DNA from: CAZJBS01 sp964544475
Lineage (GTDB): Bacteria; CLD3; SB21
Assembly (NCBI GenBank): GCA_964544475.1
Contig: CAZJBS010000020.1
Location: 1 to 56,454, forward strand
DNA length: 56,454 bases
Direction: 5' to 3'
Positions 27,064-35,679 of this stretch are shown here, piece after piece. The position numbers and the translations under genes were made by a program. Numbering within the stretch: the first letter of the stretch is position 1; each line of letters opens with the position of its first letter. The notes under the pieces are model-generated. The model made no database searches. It was given only the letters and a program-made list of their open reading frames with translations, and was not told where the DNA came from.

Positions 27064-27558
27064 TTACCTGGCCTCCCGAATCATCCGGGCTTCTTCCACG
27101 TTGATGAAGATGACGCCGGGTTTGTCTTTGGCACGTACCATGCGCAGATGTTCCGTCGCGATCTTTTCGATGCGCTGGAAGCCGGACAGGCGCGTGATGT
27201 CCGTCCGGATCGCCTCATTGGTCTTTTCCACCTGCAGTTTGGCGTCTTTCAGGCGCTCGACCTCGCGCAGGCCTTCGCGCACGTTGGTCGTCTCCCACAC
27301 CCACAGGATCATCAACACGGTCAAACACAGGAAACCGACGAGAAGGCGGACCGGCGTGAAACGGCTTGGTTTGATCGCCCTGGGCGCTTCTTCCGGCTTC
27401 TTTGGAATGCGCGGTTCGGGGACTTTTGTTTCCGGCTTGACCGTATACCGGTCATAACGGCCGTGGGCGGTCGGAGGCGAGGACACGGATTGTGCGGAGG
27501 TTTTCCGATCCTGGGTGAAATCCCTTCCGGTGATATTGGCATAAGGTTGCATGGTCAT
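27064..27558 (-). CDS. ftsL: FtsL-like division protein
   Basis: A 164-residue bitopic protein in the FtsL position between rsmH and ftsI. It has a polar N-terminal region of about 85 residues, one membrane helix (LLVGFLCLTVLMILWVW), then a coiled coil (VREGLREVERLKDAKLQVEK) and the typical IEKIATEHLRM pattern near the end. FtsL sequences are poorly conserved, so the call rests on layout and position. The long cytoplasmic part is unusual compared with the short one in enterobacteria. The start overlaps the rsmH stop (ATGA). Confidence 0.85.
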   Translation of the reverse strand: MTMQPYANITGRDFTQDRKTSAQSVSSPPTAHGRYDRYTVKPETKVPEPRIPKKPEEAPRAIKPSRFTPVRLLVGFLCLTVLMILWVWETTNVREGLREVERLKDAKLQVEKTNEAIRTDITRLSGFQRIEKIATEHLRMVRAKDKPGVIFINVEEARMIREAR

Positions 27559-28481
27559 ACTCTCTCCGCCGCGCGCAGTTTGGCGCTCCGGGCTCTTGGA
27601 TTGGATTCGGTCTCGGCCATGTTCGCGGTGACCGGTTTGCGCGTCAGGGTCCGGAGCCGGGCGGGCTTGGACGTCCGCACACGCGGGAAATGGGGATCCA
27701 GAATCTCGTCGGAACTCTCGTAGCGCATGAAATCCTTCACGATTCGGTCTTCCAGTGAATGATAAGCGATCACGACCAGGCGTCCGCCGACGGATAATAT
27801 GTTGACGCTGTCGTTCAAAGTTTTTTTCAGAGTTTCGAGTTCGTCATTGATGACAATACGCAATGCCTGGAATATCCGCGAAAGGGACTTTTTCAAATGC
27901 CGTTCCGGCAAGACACCGGCGACAATGCCGGCCAGGTCCGTCGTCGTGCGCACCGGCGACGATGTCCGTCTCTGAACGATGGCTTTCGCAATGCGCCGGG
28001 ACAACCGCTCTTCGCCGTATTCAAAGAAGAGGCGGGCCAGTTCATTCTCCGCGTAACCGTTGATGACATCGGCGGCCGTCGGCCCGTCCAGACTACCCAT
28101 GCGCATGTCCAGCGGCCCGTCGAAACGGTAACTGAATCCCTTGTCCGACGCGTCAAGCTGAAACGATGAAACGCCAAGGTCGAGCAGCAGCCCGTCGATG
28201 GCAGGAACGCCGAGCCCGGTCAGTCGCGCGGCCACATTCCGGAAATTATCCTGCACGATGGTCAGGCGATCGCCGAATGCCGCGAGTCGCTGGCGCGCGT
28301 GGATCACGGCGTCGTCATCCGCATCCAGGGCGATGACCCGGACAGCGGGCCCCGCGGTCAGGATCGCTTCCGTGTGGCCGCCGCCGCCGAGCGTCCCGTC
28401 CACATAAATGCCGCCGTTCCGGACGCTCAGTAACTCGATACTCTCTTGTAAAAGAACAGGGATGTGATACGTTTCGTGCAA
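27555..28481 (-). CDS. rsmH: 16S rRNA m4C1402 methyltransferase RsmH
   Basis: Methylates N4 of C1402 in 16S rRNA. The 308-residue protein has the HIPVLLQESIELL start, the SAM loop GTLGGGGHTEAIL (near 29-41), DGLLLDLGVSSFQLD near 97 and the C-terminal basic tail rich in Arg. The only suitable start is TTG at 28481, since an in-frame stop lies a few codons upstream. No ribosome binding site is visible, because the start lies at the edge of an inverted repeat that may have replaced the original leader. Confidence 0.95.
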   Translation of the reverse strand: MHETYHIPVLLQESIELLSVRNGGIYVDGTLGGGGHTEAILTAGPAVRVIALDADDDAVIHARQRLAAFGDRLTIVQDNFRNVAARLTGLGVPAIDGLLLDLGVSSFQLDASDKGFSYRFDGPLDMRMGSLDGPTAADVINGYAENELARLFFEYGEERLSRRIAKAIVQRRTSSPVRTTTDLAGIVAGVLPERHLKKSLSRIFQALRIVINDELETLKKTLNDSVNILSVGGRLVVIAYHSLEDRIVKDFMRYESSDEILDPHFPRVRTSKPARLRTLTRKPVTANMAETESNPRARSAKLRAAERV

Positions 28482-28599
28482 TGCCGAATTACGAATTATG
28501 AATTGATTAAATACCCGAACGTGCGCTTACAGCAGACGGCATGATGGAATGTGAAGCAACCAGCCGTCGAGAAACATATGCCATTCGTAATTCGGCATT
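28480..28599. repeat. Small inverted-repeat element between mraZ and rsmH
   Basis: A 17-bp sequence (AATGCCGAATTACGAAT, 28480-28496) recurs as its exact reverse complement at 28583-28599. The arms bracket about 86 bp without coding content, and AATTCATAATT-like bases extend the match on one side of each arm. It resembles a small non-autonomous or extragenic palindromic repeat. It touches the TTG start of rsmH. Confidence 0.7.
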
Positions 28600-28605
28600 C
28601 ATAAT

Positions 28606-29043
28606 TTAGAATTTCACCATCTTCTCCGCCGTGCCGGCGAGGTCGAAATCCTTGTGGACTTCGTCGTACACCGCTGGATTCCATACTTCGATCCAGTCGA
28701 GCATGCCGATGATGAGCACGTCTTTTTCGATCCGGGCGAATTGCAACAGCGGCTGTGGAATAACGACGCGGCCCTGCTTGTCGAGTTCGTATTCCTGGGC
28801 GTTGCCGGACAGCATGCGCAGCACTTTGCGCGCGTCCGTGTCGAACACAGAAAATCGGCGCAATTGCTCTTCGCGTTTCTGCCATTCCGTCAGCGAATAC
28901 ACTTGAATGCACGGATCAAAGCCTCTGGTGAGGATGACCGTATCCCGATCGTCGGCTATGAAGGTCGACCGCATTTTCGCCGGCAAGTTAAACCGGTTCT
29001 TTGGGTCGAGTATGTATTGGTACGTGCCTTTGAATGACGCCAT
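28606..29043 (-). CDS. mraZ: Transcriptional regulator MraZ
   Basis: First gene of the dcw operon, encoding a DNA-binding protein with two AbrB-like MraZ repeats that controls the cluster. The 145-residue protein opens with MASFKGTYQYILDPKNRFNLPAKMR and has the second repeat with LSGNAQEYELDKQGRVVIPQ near 75-95. Length and layout are normal. Two TGGG boxes precede the start. No good ribosome binding site lies at the normal distance; AGGAG is about 26 bp away. Confidence 0.96.
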   Translation of the reverse strand: MASFKGTYQYILDPKNRFNLPAKMRSTFIADDRDTVILTRGFDPCIQVYSLTEWQKREEQLRRFSVFDTDARKVLRMLSGNAQEYELDKQGRVVIPQPLLQFARIEKDVLIIGMLDWIEVWNPAVYDEVHKDFDLAGTAEKMVKF

Positions 29044-29048
29044 AGTAA

Positions 29049-29101
29049 CCCACTTTAACCCACTTTACTCCTAAAATCAACTATTTGGCATGAAAAGTCA
29101 A
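29049..29101 (-). promoter_or_regulatory. Promoter of the dcw operon with MraZ boxes
   Basis: On the minus strand, TTGACT (29101-29096) and GATTTT (29078-29073) are separated by 17 bp. Just downstream lie two TGGG boxes exactly 10 bp apart (29062-29059 and 29052-29049, each within AAAGTGGGTT), and a TGG at the start codon continues the period. MraZ is known to bind direct repeats of TGGGN separated by 5 bases, so autoregulation is likely. The -10 match is weak. Confidence 0.6.
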
Positions 29102-29496
29102 GCGGAATCTTGGAAACGATGTTGTATTTATTGCAATTCCATTGACATGGACGTTCCGTCGGATTCCACTTCAACCCCGCCTGCCGAGTATTTTGAACTC
29201 GGATTCAAGCGATTGAACAGACTCCGGAATTTGCCGAGGTCGATCCGGTATTTTGTCGTCGCTAAACCAATGAAATCAAGATGATCTCTGTATCCGCCAG
29301 CGATTCTGTCTTTTGGCACAGGATTTTCTTGTGATATCACGTGGCGGTTAAGAGGCTGCAAGATAGCGATGGATGGATTTCCAGAAAAATTGCCGCTTAA
29401 ACCACTTTCAAATTTGCAGGAAAAACAAGACTGGACCACTTTCTTGTCATAACACGCAGTCCCTCACTAACCAACAAATCAACAGAAGGAGGCACC
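29102..29496. other. Intergenic region between mraZ and the secreted-protein pair
   Basis: About 395 bp between divergent genes. Short open frames occur on both strands but none shows a ribosome binding site or a known family. It contains a 10-bp palindrome (GTGATATCAC, 29331-29340) and two ACCACTTT copies (29401 and 29435), similar to the mraZ box core. AAGGAGG just before 29497 serves the next gene. Confidence 0.4.
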
Positions 29497-30462
29497 ATGA
29501 AAGCAGTAGCCATGACAATTGTATTACTGGCCATATTGGTTGGCAGTGCGGCAATGGCCCAAGGGTACGAGCCACCGATTGGTGGCTACACTTGGGAAGG
29601 GTATGTGAAGAACTCGGCTGACCAGAAGCCGGTGTCCGGCGTTCCAGTGAACGTTAGTGCAGTCTATCGAACGCACACGTATTGGGAAACCGAACCGGGT
29701 GAATGGACTGGTTGGTTCGAGACGGGCACGACACCAACGACCAACGCACAAGGATTTTATGTTTCCCCAAATTACGAGGCAGTAGTTGGGCCATTTCAGG
29801 TGGAGCGGGAAATAGAGGGCTATATCGAATACGGGACCCAGATTCAGTATTTTCACCATTTTGACCTAGAACTGTATACTCCGCACCTCACGTACGTGAG
29901 CGAAAACGCAAACACGATGTACGTGAGGCCGACAAATTCATTCACCAATACGGTTGAAATACCCTTGTCGTACATCAACAGACAGATCAAACACGGCTTT
30001 CAACAACTCAACAAGTATTTGCACCAAGTCTCTTCCGGCGGCTACACTTTGAGTTGTGGACAGCCAGTCGTATCACTCAATCCTGGCACGGGGAAAGCCA
30101 CCTTCACCTTTTCCGTGAATGCTAAACAGGGTTCGACGAATCTGGGAACGTACAATGCGTCGATTACTTGCCCCGCAACGGCCAATGGTCTGAACGATGG
30201 TCTTGCGCTCGACCTCAAGTGGGTCTTGAATGACCTGACATTTCCTTCGGGAGCTTTTGGTACGCACCAGAGTGCGGTTCGTTCCATCATCAACCAGTAT
30301 CTGGAACACGATCTATATCTGGCACCGGCTACTTTCTCCGGAACGCTGATTACGATCCCATCCATCTCAACGAGCCTCTGGAATTCTACGCAACTGAATA
30401 GCGTGACCATCACGTCGTCTGCCATCCAGATCAACATCAATACCGGATGGTACGTGTACTGA
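29497..30462 (+). CDS. Secreted beta-rich protein, function unknown
   Basis: A 321-residue protein with a Sec signal peptide (MKAVAMTIVLLAILVGSAAMAQ) and a strong AAGGAGG site. The N-terminal third (WEGYVKNSADQKPVSGVPVNV, then TTNAQGFY) follows the carboxypeptidase-regulatory/Ig-like beta-sandwich pattern often found at the front of surface proteins. The rest alternates strand-forming stretches with amphipathic helices (for example SIINQYLEHDLYL near 265). That pattern loosely matches the downstream protein (HIINAYLDYFVEP), so the two may share a fold. It has no C-terminal sorting domain. It is 45 bp upstream of the next gene with no terminator between, so the two form a small operon. Confidence 0.8.
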   Translation: MKAVAMTIVLLAILVGSAAMAQGYEPPIGGYTWEGYVKNSADQKPVSGVPVNVSAVYRTHTYWETEPGEWTGWFETGTTPTTNAQGFYVSPNYEAVVGPFQVEREIEGYIEYGTQIQYFHHFDLELYTPHLTYVSENANTMYVRPTNSFTNTVEIPLSYINRQIKHGFQQLNKYLHQVSSGGYTLSCGQPVVSLNPGTGKATFTFSVNAKQGSTNLGTYNASITCPATANGLNDGLALDLKWVLNDLTFPSGAFGTHQSAVRSIINQYLEHDLYLAPATFSGTLITIPSISTSLWNSTQLNSVTITSSAIQININTGWYVY

Positions 30463-30507
30463 CATCCTATTTCTCACAACCAAGCAATAAACCACAGAGG
30501 ACAAACC

Positions 30508-31497
30508 ATGAAGTCAATTACATTTGTATTGGCGGCTCTGTTGCTGTTTGCAACTGTTTCTCGAGCCCAGATACCTCAAACTGAAACATTTGTAATGAAA
30601 ATCCACAAAGGGAACGTGCAGAACATCGTGGAGCAAACGTCGGGCACGAAGATTCTGCCTCTCGTGCACGATAATCTTTACTCCGAACTGGACGCAGTTT
30701 TCTATGACGTTGAAGTTGATATTCCAAACCCGACATTCACGATAGACTCGGCCGGAATCGTGAAATTTAAGCTGAATGACATCGCCCTGGCAGGAAGTTA
30801 CGCGATAGAAAATTGGTTCGACCCAAGAATTCAGATCAGCTTTGATATCGATGTAAGAGGGACTTTCAAAGTGAATTCGACGAAGCAACTCGCCATCGAC
30901 TATGTGGATGCTGATATATCTGACATTCACATCGACTTGAACGGACTGTACGATTATCTGTTTGGGTTCATAGACTGGATACTCGATACTGGCGATTTTA
31001 CACAGCACATCATAAATGCGTATCTGGATTATTTTGTTGAACCCAAACTGAAAAACATGGTCTTGTGCAGTACGACATTCTCCAACTATTTCCCGGGTAC
31101 CACTTCCTTGCTGACGGTGTCGGCAGGAGCCTTGACGTTTTCGGATCCGTACTTCTGCATTCCTGTCAATGTGCAATTCCCAGGAGATCCCGTCCAGAAA
31201 AGGGTTTCCGAAATTCCTACGGAATTCAGTCTCAATCAGAACGCTCCCAATCCGTTCAATCCAACGACGCAGATTCAATTCGCTCTGCCACAGGATGAGC
31301 ATGTCCGCTTAGGTATTTACAACGCTCTCGGTCAAGAAGTTGTCACGTTGATAGATGAGCAAAGATCGGCAGGGTATCACAACGTCTCATGGAACGGACG
31401 GGACAAAGGCGGCCGAGCGGTTTCGACGGGATTGTACATTTATCGAATCCAAGCCGGAGAATTTGTCACCTCAAGAAAAATGACCCTCATGAAATAA
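30508..31497 (+). CDS. Secreted protein with C-terminal sorting domain; TULIP-like body possible
   Basis: A 329-residue exported protein: signal peptide (MKSITFVLAALLLFATVSRAQ), a body of about 210 residues, then a FlgD-like, T9SS-type sorting domain. That domain has NAPNPFNPTTQI near 249, LGIYNALGQEVVTL, WNGRDKGGR and a basic end, SRKMTLMK. The body has long amphipathic strands, then DADISDIHIDLNGL, an amphipathic helix and INAYLDYFVEPKLKNMV. This resembles lipid-binding TULIP/BPI-type proteins; I infer it by pattern only. An AGAGGAC site precedes the ATG, and a terminator follows 23 bp after the stop. Likely secreted to or through the outer membrane. Confidence 0.82.
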   Translation: MKSITFVLAALLLFATVSRAQIPQTETFVMKIHKGNVQNIVEQTSGTKILPLVHDNLYSELDAVFYDVEVDIPNPTFTIDSAGIVKFKLNDIALAGSYAIENWFDPRIQISFDIDVRGTFKVNSTKQLAIDYVDADISDIHIDLNGLYDYLFGFIDWILDTGDFTQHIINAYLDYFVEPKLKNMVLCSTTFSNYFPGTTSLLTVSAGALTFSDPYFCIPVNVQFPGDPVQKRVSEIPTEFSLNQNAPNPFNPTTQIQFALPQDEHVRLGIYNALGQEVVTLIDEQRSAGYHNVSWNGRDKGGRAVSTGLYIYRIQAGEFVTSRKMTLMK

Positions 31498-31520
31498 CTG
31501 CCATATTTCTCCACATGGAA

Positions 31521-31555
31521 GGCCGCGGAATCAATGTCCGCGGCCTTTTCTCTTT
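31521..31555 (+). terminator. Rho-independent terminator at the 5' edge of a group II intron
   Basis: A perfect 9-bp GC-rich stem (GGCCGCGGA, 7-nt loop, TCCGCGGCC; 31521-31545) is followed by TTTTCTCTTT. The group II intron begins immediately after the T-tract at 31556. Confidence 0.92.
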
Positions 31556-32266
<711 letters not shown>

Positions 32267-32376
32267 TCTTGGGCGACACGAACATTGCCTGCGGGCATTT
32301 GCAGGTCGTGGATGAGACCCGAGTCAGTGAAGAAACACCACCGTAGGACACCAAGATCGGCAGGTTTCAAGAATCC
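32267..32376. other. Unassigned spacer between intron and uup
   Basis: About 110 bp that would be the 3' exon side of the intron insertion and the downstream region of the ABC-F gene. It includes a short imperfect hairpin (CCTGCGGGCATTTGCAGG, 32288-32305). I see no gene and no good terminator for the ABC-F gene. Confidence 0.35.
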
Positions 32377-34245
32377 CTACACCCACTCCGACAATTCCAG
32401 CCAGCGGTTGGATTTTTCGTCGAGTTCGGTGAGGACGACTGACAGTCGCTCGGAGGCTTTCTGCAATATCACGTAGTCGGATGTGCCGCTCGCCAGCGTG
32501 GCGTTGAGAGCGGATTTCTCGTTTTCAAGCGTTTCGATCTCATTTCCAAGGCGCTCGAATTCAATCTTCTCCTTATACGACAGCTTTGTTTTTCGGTCGG
32601 GCGCTTTCTTTTCACGAATAACTTCCGGCCGGATTTCTTTGGACTCGGTGGCCCTCTGCCGCGCGCGGTATTCCGTATAGTCTCCATTAAAATCGCGGAT
32701 GACGCCGCCGCCTTCAAACATAAACAGGTGATCCACGAGCCGGTTCATGAAATACCGGTCGTGCGACACGATGATCAGACAGCCTTCGAATGAGAGCAGG
32801 AATTCCTCCAATATCGTCAACGTGGTGAGGTCGAGGTCGTTCGTGGGTTCGTCGAGCACCAGGAAGTTGGGATTGCGGATGAGTACGGTCAGGAGGAATA
32901 AGCGTCTTTTTTCGCCTCCGCTCAGTTTGTAGACCGGCGTCTGCTGCACGGCCGGCGGAAATTGGAACCAATTGAGGAATTGCGAAGCGCTGAGTTTCGC
33001 GCCATCCGCGAGGACGATGACTTCGGCTTGTTCACGGGCCATGTCGATCACGCGCTGGGTTTCGTCAAAGGCGAGTCCTTGCTGGCTGTAGTATCCGAAC
33101 TTCACCGTCTCTCCCGTTTGGATTTTGCCGGAGTCCGGCCGTTCCAGTCCGGTGACGATATTCAGAAATGTTGTTTTTCCGGTGCCATTGGCGCCGACGA
33201 CCCCGATGCGTTCGCCTTTCTTAAACGTGTAGTCAAAGCCGTCGAGCAGGGTGAGTTCGCCAAAGGATTTGCGGACTTTTTTCATTTCGAGGATCTTTCC
33301 GCCCAGGCGATTCATGGACAAATCCAGACGCAGTTTGTCGGCGGGTTTCTGACCCGCGGCCTTTTCCCGCAGATCGTCAAAGGCGTCCAGTCTGGATTTT
33401 GACTTGGTGGTTCGCGCCTTTGGTTGTCGCTTCACCCATTCGAGTTCCCGACGGAGACGGTTTCTCACATGGTCGAGTTCCCGGTCCGCCACGTCCTCGC
33501 GTTCGGATTTTTTTTCCAGGAAGTATGAATAGTTTCCGGTATAGCGGAAGAGGCCGCCGCGGTCGAGTTCGAGAATTTCATCGCACACGTTGTCGAGCAG
33601 GAAACGGTCGTGCGTGACGAGAAGCACGGTGATCGTCGGTTTTTCGAGATATTCTTCGAGCCATTCGATCATGTCGAGATCGAGATGATTGGTCGGTTCG
33701 TCGAGAATAAGCAGCGCGGGCTCTTCCACGAGCACGCGGGCCAGCGCGACCCGTTTGCGTTGGCCGCCGGAAAGCGTACCGACCGGCTGATAAAGATCGG
33801 CAATCCGCAAATGCCCGAGGATTTCCTTGATCTTGTATTCGTAGTCCCACGCCGTGTGGTGTTCCATCGCCTCCATGGCACGCTCCAGGCGCCGGGAGTT
33901 TTCCGGCGACGGATGGCGGCCGGAATCGTCGAGGGCGGATTCGTACGCTTTGATCACGCGCAGGATGGGGTGGTCGGCATGGAAGATGGCTTCGAGCACG
34001 GTGGCCGCCTCGTCGAAAACGGGATTCTGTTCGAGGTAACCAACCGTCAGATCATTGCGGAGAACGATGCGGCCCGTATCCGGCGTGTCGCGGCCGGCGA
34101 GCAGGTTGAGAAGGGTCGTTTTGCCGGCGCCATTCACGGCCACGAGTGCGATCTTCTGACCTTCCTGTATGCCGAAGGACAGATGGTCGAAAAGGGTCTT
34201 GACGCCGAACGATTTTGAAATATTTTCTACCGAGAGGAGGTTCAT
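32377..34245 (-). CDS. uup: ABC-F family ATPase, Uup-like
   Basis: A soluble, ribosome-associated type of tandem ABC ATPase with no membrane domain. I chose the ATG at 34245 (MNLLSVENISKSFG), because a longer frame from a TTG adds 29 unrelated residues. The 622-residue product has two complete cassettes. The first has NGAGKTTLLNLL, LSGGQRKRVALARVL and LDEPTNHLD; the second has NGTGKTTFLNIV, LSGGEKRRL and LDEPTNDLD. The ABC-F linker lies between. A C-terminal charged coiled coil of about 85 residues points to the Uup subgroup. It is divergent from the operon at 34424, with no strong ribosome binding site. Confidence 0.93.
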   Translation of the reverse strand: MNLLSVENISKSFGVKTLFDHLSFGIQEGQKIALVAVNGAGKTTLLNLLAGRDTPDTGRIVLRNDLTVGYLEQNPVFDEAATVLEAIFHADHPILRVIKAYESALDDSGRHPSPENSRRLERAMEAMEHHTAWDYEYKIKEILGHLRIADLYQPVGTLSGGQRKRVALARVLVEEPALLILDEPTNHLDLDMIEWLEEYLEKPTITVLLVTHDRFLLDNVCDEILELDRGGLFRYTGNYSYFLEKKSEREDVADRELDHVRNRLRRELEWVKRQPKARTTKSKSRLDAFDDLREKAAGQKPADKLRLDLSMNRLGGKILEMKKVRKSFGELTLLDGFDYTFKKGERIGVVGANGTGKTTFLNIVTGLERPDSGKIQTGETVKFGYYSQQGLAFDETQRVIDMAREQAEVIVLADGAKLSASQFLNWFQFPPAVQQTPVYKLSGGEKRRLFLLTVLIRNPNFLVLDEPTNDLDLTTLTILEEFLLSFEGCLIIVSHDRYFMNRLVDHLFMFEGGGVIRDFNGDYTEYRARQRATESKEIRPEVIREKKAPDRKTKLSYKEKIEFERLGNEIETLENEKSALNATLASGTSDYVILQKASERLSVVLTELDEKSNRWLELSEWV

Positions 34246-34423
34246 GCGTTGGATGTGCGTTGGCCCGATGGATGCATTGTCGGAGATCCGCGGCCGGTCT
34301 CGGCGTTGGAAGCCGCCCGAATGTAGTCGCAAAACCCGAATTTTCCAAGCTCATTTCGTCCAATTGCCTTGATTCTCATGGGCTCTTTTTTTATGTTCAC
34401 TGACTTAACCCAGGGGATTCTAT

Positions 34424-35404
34424 TTGAATCGTTCGAAACTTGATACCGGGAATTTGATCCGGGAAATCGACCGCGGCATACGGAGACACCTGTCCCGGAA
34501 GAAACCGGCCAGTCTTTACGAACCGCCGCAATACCTTTTTGCCGGGGGTGGCAAGCGGCTTCGGGCAATGATCGTTCTGTTGGCGTGCGCCATGGTGGGC
34601 TCGGATTTTCGCAAAGCCCTCGACCCGGCGGTGGCCGTTGAGATTCTACACAATTTCTCATTGATCCATGACGATATCATGGACCACGATGATCTGCGTC
34701 GCGGCCGTCCGACCATTCACAAAAAATGGGACGAAAACGTCGCCATTCTATCCGGAGACTTGCTCGCGGCGGTGGCGTTCAAAGCGCTGAGCCACGGGCC
34801 GGCAGCCCGCCTTCCGCAAATGACGCGGGTCTTTTCGGAAGGGTTTATCCAATTGTGCGAGGGCCAGGCGCTGGACAAGGAATTTGAGGCTCGTCCATCG
34901 GTGTCCGAGCGCGAATACCTGCACATGATTGCATTAAAAACCGCCGCGTTGTTCCGTGTGTCCGCGCAACTCGGCGCGATGGCGGGCGGCGCCCCGCCGA
35001 AGCTGGAGAAGGCGCTTTCGGATTTCGGTCACCACCTCGGTATGGCCTTCCAGATTCAGGACGATTGGCTGGATATCAGCGCCAACGAAGAGATGCTTGG
35101 CAAAACCATCGGCAGCGATCTTATCGAGCACAAGAAAACGTATCCCACCATTCTGGCCTCGCGGGATCCGGCCGGCGTCGCATGGCTGGACCGGTTTCAT
35201 CCCGAAAACGATCCGACCGTCCATCGGGCGTTGCTGTCGGGATTCACGGCCTGGTTGGACCAGTCCGGTATTCAACGAAAAACGGAACGATTGATCGGCC
35301 GGTACATGCGATCGGCCATGCGGCAGTTGGAATTGTTTACCGACAGCCCGGCGCGCCGCCGGCTCGCGGACATCAGCGCCAAACTGCGGAGTCGCCAGAG
35401 CTGA
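34424..35404 (+). CDS. Polyprenyl diphosphate synthase
   Basis: A trans-isoprenyl diphosphate synthase that extends allylic diphosphates with IPP. The 326-residue protein has the first Asp-rich motif in HDDIMDHDDLRRGRPT (near 85-100), the second in FQIQDDWLDI (near 208) and the GGGKRLRAMIVLL segment near 42. The start is TTG with AGGGGAT 7 bp upstream. Small residues before the first motif suggest a medium or long product, perhaps a quinone tail or a lipid carrier precursor; chain length cannot be read safely. It is the first gene of a run ending near 41619. Confidence 0.92.
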   Translation: MNRSKLDTGNLIREIDRGIRRHLSRKKPASLYEPPQYLFAGGGKRLRAMIVLLACAMVGSDFRKALDPAVAVEILHNFSLIHDDIMDHDDLRRGRPTIHKKWDENVAILSGDLLAAVAFKALSHGPAARLPQMTRVFSEGFIQLCEGQALDKEFEARPSVSEREYLHMIALKTAALFRVSAQLGAMAGGAPPKLEKALSDFGHHLGMAFQIQDDWLDISANEEMLGKTIGSDLIEHKKTYPTILASRDPAGVAWLDRFHPENDPTVHRALLSGFTAWLDQSGIQRKTERLIGRYMRSAMRQLELFTDSPARRRLADISAKLRSRQS

Positions 35405-35409
35405 CGGCC

Positions 35410-35676
35410 ATGATTGAACGCGATATCCAGGTGACCAATAAAGCGGGTATTCACGCACGTCCATCTGCGATGCTCGTCAAAGCGGCCAGTCACTTCGACG
35501 CCGAAATTTTTCTAACCTGCGACGGCACGGAAGTGAACGCCAAAAGCATCATGAGCGTCATGATGCTCGCCGCCGCCATGGGCAGTACCGTCCGCATCCG
35601 CGCCGAAGGACCGGATGAAGAAGAAGCCGTGGTGGCCGTCATGGCCCTTTTTGAATCCAAATTCAGCGAAGATTGA
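35410..35676 (+). CDS. ptsH: Phosphocarrier protein HPr
   Basis: The small phosphocarrier of the PTS. The 88-residue protein has the active-site His15 in NKAGIHARPSAML and Ser46 in AKSIMSVMML, the site phosphorylated by HPr kinase in regulatory versions. The ATG lies 5 bp after the polyprenyl synthase stop; a longer frame through that gene is out of register with the family. Enzyme I follows 3 bp after the stop. No sugar permease (EII) genes are near. Confidence 0.96.
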   Translation: MIERDIQVTNKAGIHARPSAMLVKAASHFDAEIFLTCDGTEVNAKSIMSVMMLAAAMGSTVRIRAEGPDEEEAVVAVMALFESKFSED

Positions 35677-35679
35677 GCC

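Noticed and set aside
26014..27723. Long open frame of 569 codons on the plus strand opposite ftsI, ftsL and rsmH
   Set aside because: It is antisense to well-recognised essential genes, has no ribosome binding site and reads like the usual shadow frame of GC-rich coding DNA. Others at 20260-21357, 24886-26010, 12799-13506 and 37752-38828 were rejected for the same reason.
29314..29331. TGGCAC-like sigma-54 promoter upstream of the secreted-protein pair
   Set aside because: TGGCACAGGATTTTC lacks the GC dinucleotide at -12; a single near match is not enough.
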